Shown here piece by piece: positions 5,553 through 6,603 of a stretch of 6,603 nucleotides of DNA. Source of the stretch: Micrococcales bacterium (GTDB taxonomy: Bacteria > Actinomycetota > Actinomycetes > S36-B12 > UBA5976). Positions within the stretch are counted from its first letter, which is position 1. Each line of letters opens with the position of its first letter. The stretch is from positions 1 through 6,603 of the forward strand of contig JAHEEQ010000099.1 of NCBI GenBank assembly GCA_024640585.1. The letters are read 5' to 3'. The notes under the pieces were generated by a model. That model made no database searches. It saw only the letters and a program-made list of their open reading frames with translations, and had not been told where the DNA came from. A program made the translations under genes and the position numbers.

Positions 5553-6603
5553 ATGAGACCTATGCAACTCGCCCAAGTTCGCCGAAATTCAGACCCATTT
5601 GGACGTTACTACACCCAAGGTGGAGTCGCTAAGTTGTTGGTTTCTAACATGGGCGCATCACCAACGGGGGTGGTTATTGAGCTTGGTTCTGGAGATGGTG
5701 CTTTAGTTGGTGAGGCCAGCAAGCACTGGAAGGCGGCCCAATTTGTAACAGTTGATATCGATAAAAACGCAGGTACTTTTAAATTGCCACGTAGTACTGA
5801 TACTGCGTTTAGTCACCACATTGCAGACGCACTGGATCCCCATTTATCTCAAAAAATAGGACTATCTGTTGGGACAGTTCATTCTGCGTTGTGTAATCCC
5901 CCCTACGTAAAACCAAAGTGGCGAAAGCACTTTGGCCAAATTCTTGAAGAAGCAGGACTTAGCGGAGTTTTTCCTCGAATCGGTAGCGTACCAGCAGATA
6001 TTTTGTTCATCGCTCAAAATCTGCGGTTCCTACGAGATGGTGGGAAGCTTGGATTGATTCTTCCAGATGGAATCATTGCTGGAGAAAAATGCTCTGAATT
6101 AAGAAAAACTCTCGCAAATTCGCACCATTTGGAACGTGTAATTGAGCTCCCTAGGCGGGTTTTTTGCGGTACCGAGGCGAAGGCCTACGTTGTTGTCCTC
6201 ACAAAGAATGGAAAACCTGCTGAGGAAATTGAACTTCAACGCCTCGAGGGCGACGGGTCACTGACTGGTACTTTGCCTCTTGATGCGGAGCGCGCGGGCA
6301 CTCGTCTTGACTATTCGTTTCACGTGTCAAGTACTTCGCGTGTAAAAGCTAAACATCTAGTTCTTCGTGATATCGCTGCATCAGTAGGTCGGGGCTCAAT
6401 TTCCTCGAGCGAACGAAAGCAATGCGATTTACCGATTTTTCACACAACGGACTTTGGTCTAACGGGACAATTTGTACCTCGGTCTTTTCAGTTATCTAAA
6501 ACAAAAGCGACCAGCTTAAATTCATCGTTTGCATATCCTGGTGACATCCTTATTGCTCGAGTTGGACGCAATCTTGAGGACAAGGTCGCATTTGTTGAAA
6601 AGG
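5553..6603 (+). CDS. N6-adenine DNA methylase fused to HsdS-like specificity domain, 3' partial
   Basis: At least 350 residues, with no stop before the window edge. DPFGRYYTQGGVAKLL (14-29) fits the region before motif I, IELGSGDGALV (42-52) is motif I, VDID (67-70) carries the motif II acidic residue, and SALCNPPYV (111-119) is catalytic motif IV. ILPDGIIAG (169-177) and VIELPRRVFCGTEAKAYVVVLTK (196-218) match the later part of HsdM-like adenine methylases. From about residue 266 the protein turns into what looks like a type I HsdS target-recognition domain, ending in GDILIARVGRN (330-340) and KVAFVE. It therefore looks like a combined modification and specificity protein, as in type IIG/BcgI-like or other M-S fusions. 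ATG 5553 is the first possible start after an in-frame stop; ATG 5562 (three residues shorter) is equally plausible, and neither has a clear ribosome site. It may use its own promoter or be read through from upstream. A second specificity half or partner genes may lie beyond the edge. Confidence 0.88.
   Translation, partial: MRPMQLAQVRRNSDPFGRYYTQGGVAKLLVSNMGASPTGVVIELGSGDGALVGEASKHWKAAQFVTVDIDKNAGTFKLPRSTDTAFSHHIADALDPHLSQKIGLSVGTVHSALCNPPYVKPKWRKHFGQILEEAGLSGVFPRIGSVPADILFIAQNLRFLRDGGKLGLILPDGIIAGEKCSELRKTLANSHHLERVIELPRRVFCGTEAKAYVVVLTKNGKPAEEIELQRLEGDGSLTGTLPLDAERAGTRLDYSFHVSSTSRVKAKHLVLRDIAASVGRGSISSSERKQCDLPIFHTTDFGLTGQFVPRSFQLSKTKATSLNSSFAYPGDILIARVGRNLEDKVAFVEK

Noticed and set aside
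5371..5553. Small 60-residue reading frame overlapping the helicase end and the gap
   Set aside because: It lies mostly inside the helicase gene in another frame, has no recognisable domain and no good ribosome site.
5898..5903. Phase-variable tract: six C within the NPPY codons of the last methylase
   Set aside because: Six bases is short for slipped-strand switching, and the run follows from Pro-Pro codons in a conserved motif; no longer homopolymer tract was seen elsewhere.
1..6603. CRISPR array, tRNA/rRNA genes, insertion sequence ends
   Set aside because: No regularly spaced repeats, no tRNA-like cloverleaf and no transposase motifs were seen; nearly all of the window is coding.

Overview
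All recognisable genes in this 6.6 kb window lie on the + strand and are tightly packed. It reads as one accessory defence locus: a toxin-antitoxin pair, then a restriction-modification (RM) cluster. Protein families and the strong Shine-Dalgarno sequences suggest a bacterium, most likely a proteobacterium, but nothing here fixes the host. Base composition seems uneven: a sample in the antitoxin gene (61-120) is 36/60 G+C and one in the large methylase gene (2461-2520) is 25/60. Those two lines were hand-picked, so this only hints at separate origins.

Layout: 22-261, AbrB/MazE-like antitoxin; 261-659, PIN-domain toxin; 669-1322, small adenine methyltransferase-like protein with a textbook SAM-binding motif but no NPPY motif; 1319-2944, Eco57I-type methylase with NPPY and a likely target-recognition region but an atypical SAM motif; 2937-5477, GIY-YIG-like (T5orf172-type) nuclease domain fused to a superfamily 2 helicase; 75 bases without a gene, holding a 7-bp inverted repeat; 5553 to the window end, a second, complete-looking N6-adenine methylase joined to an HsdS-like specificity domain and cut by the edge.

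The first five genes overlap by 1, 4 and 8 bases or are separated by 9, so they are probably co-transcribed and translationally coupled. A likely reading is that the two products of 669-2944 modify and recognise DNA, the helicase-nuclease cuts unmodified DNA, and the toxin-antitoxin pair stabilises or guards the locus. The last gene may be an extra modification-specificity subunit or the start of a second RM system; its missing downstream partner would decide. The most unusual point is the pair of adjacent methylases whose intact motifs are complementary, next to a nuclease-helicase fusion.
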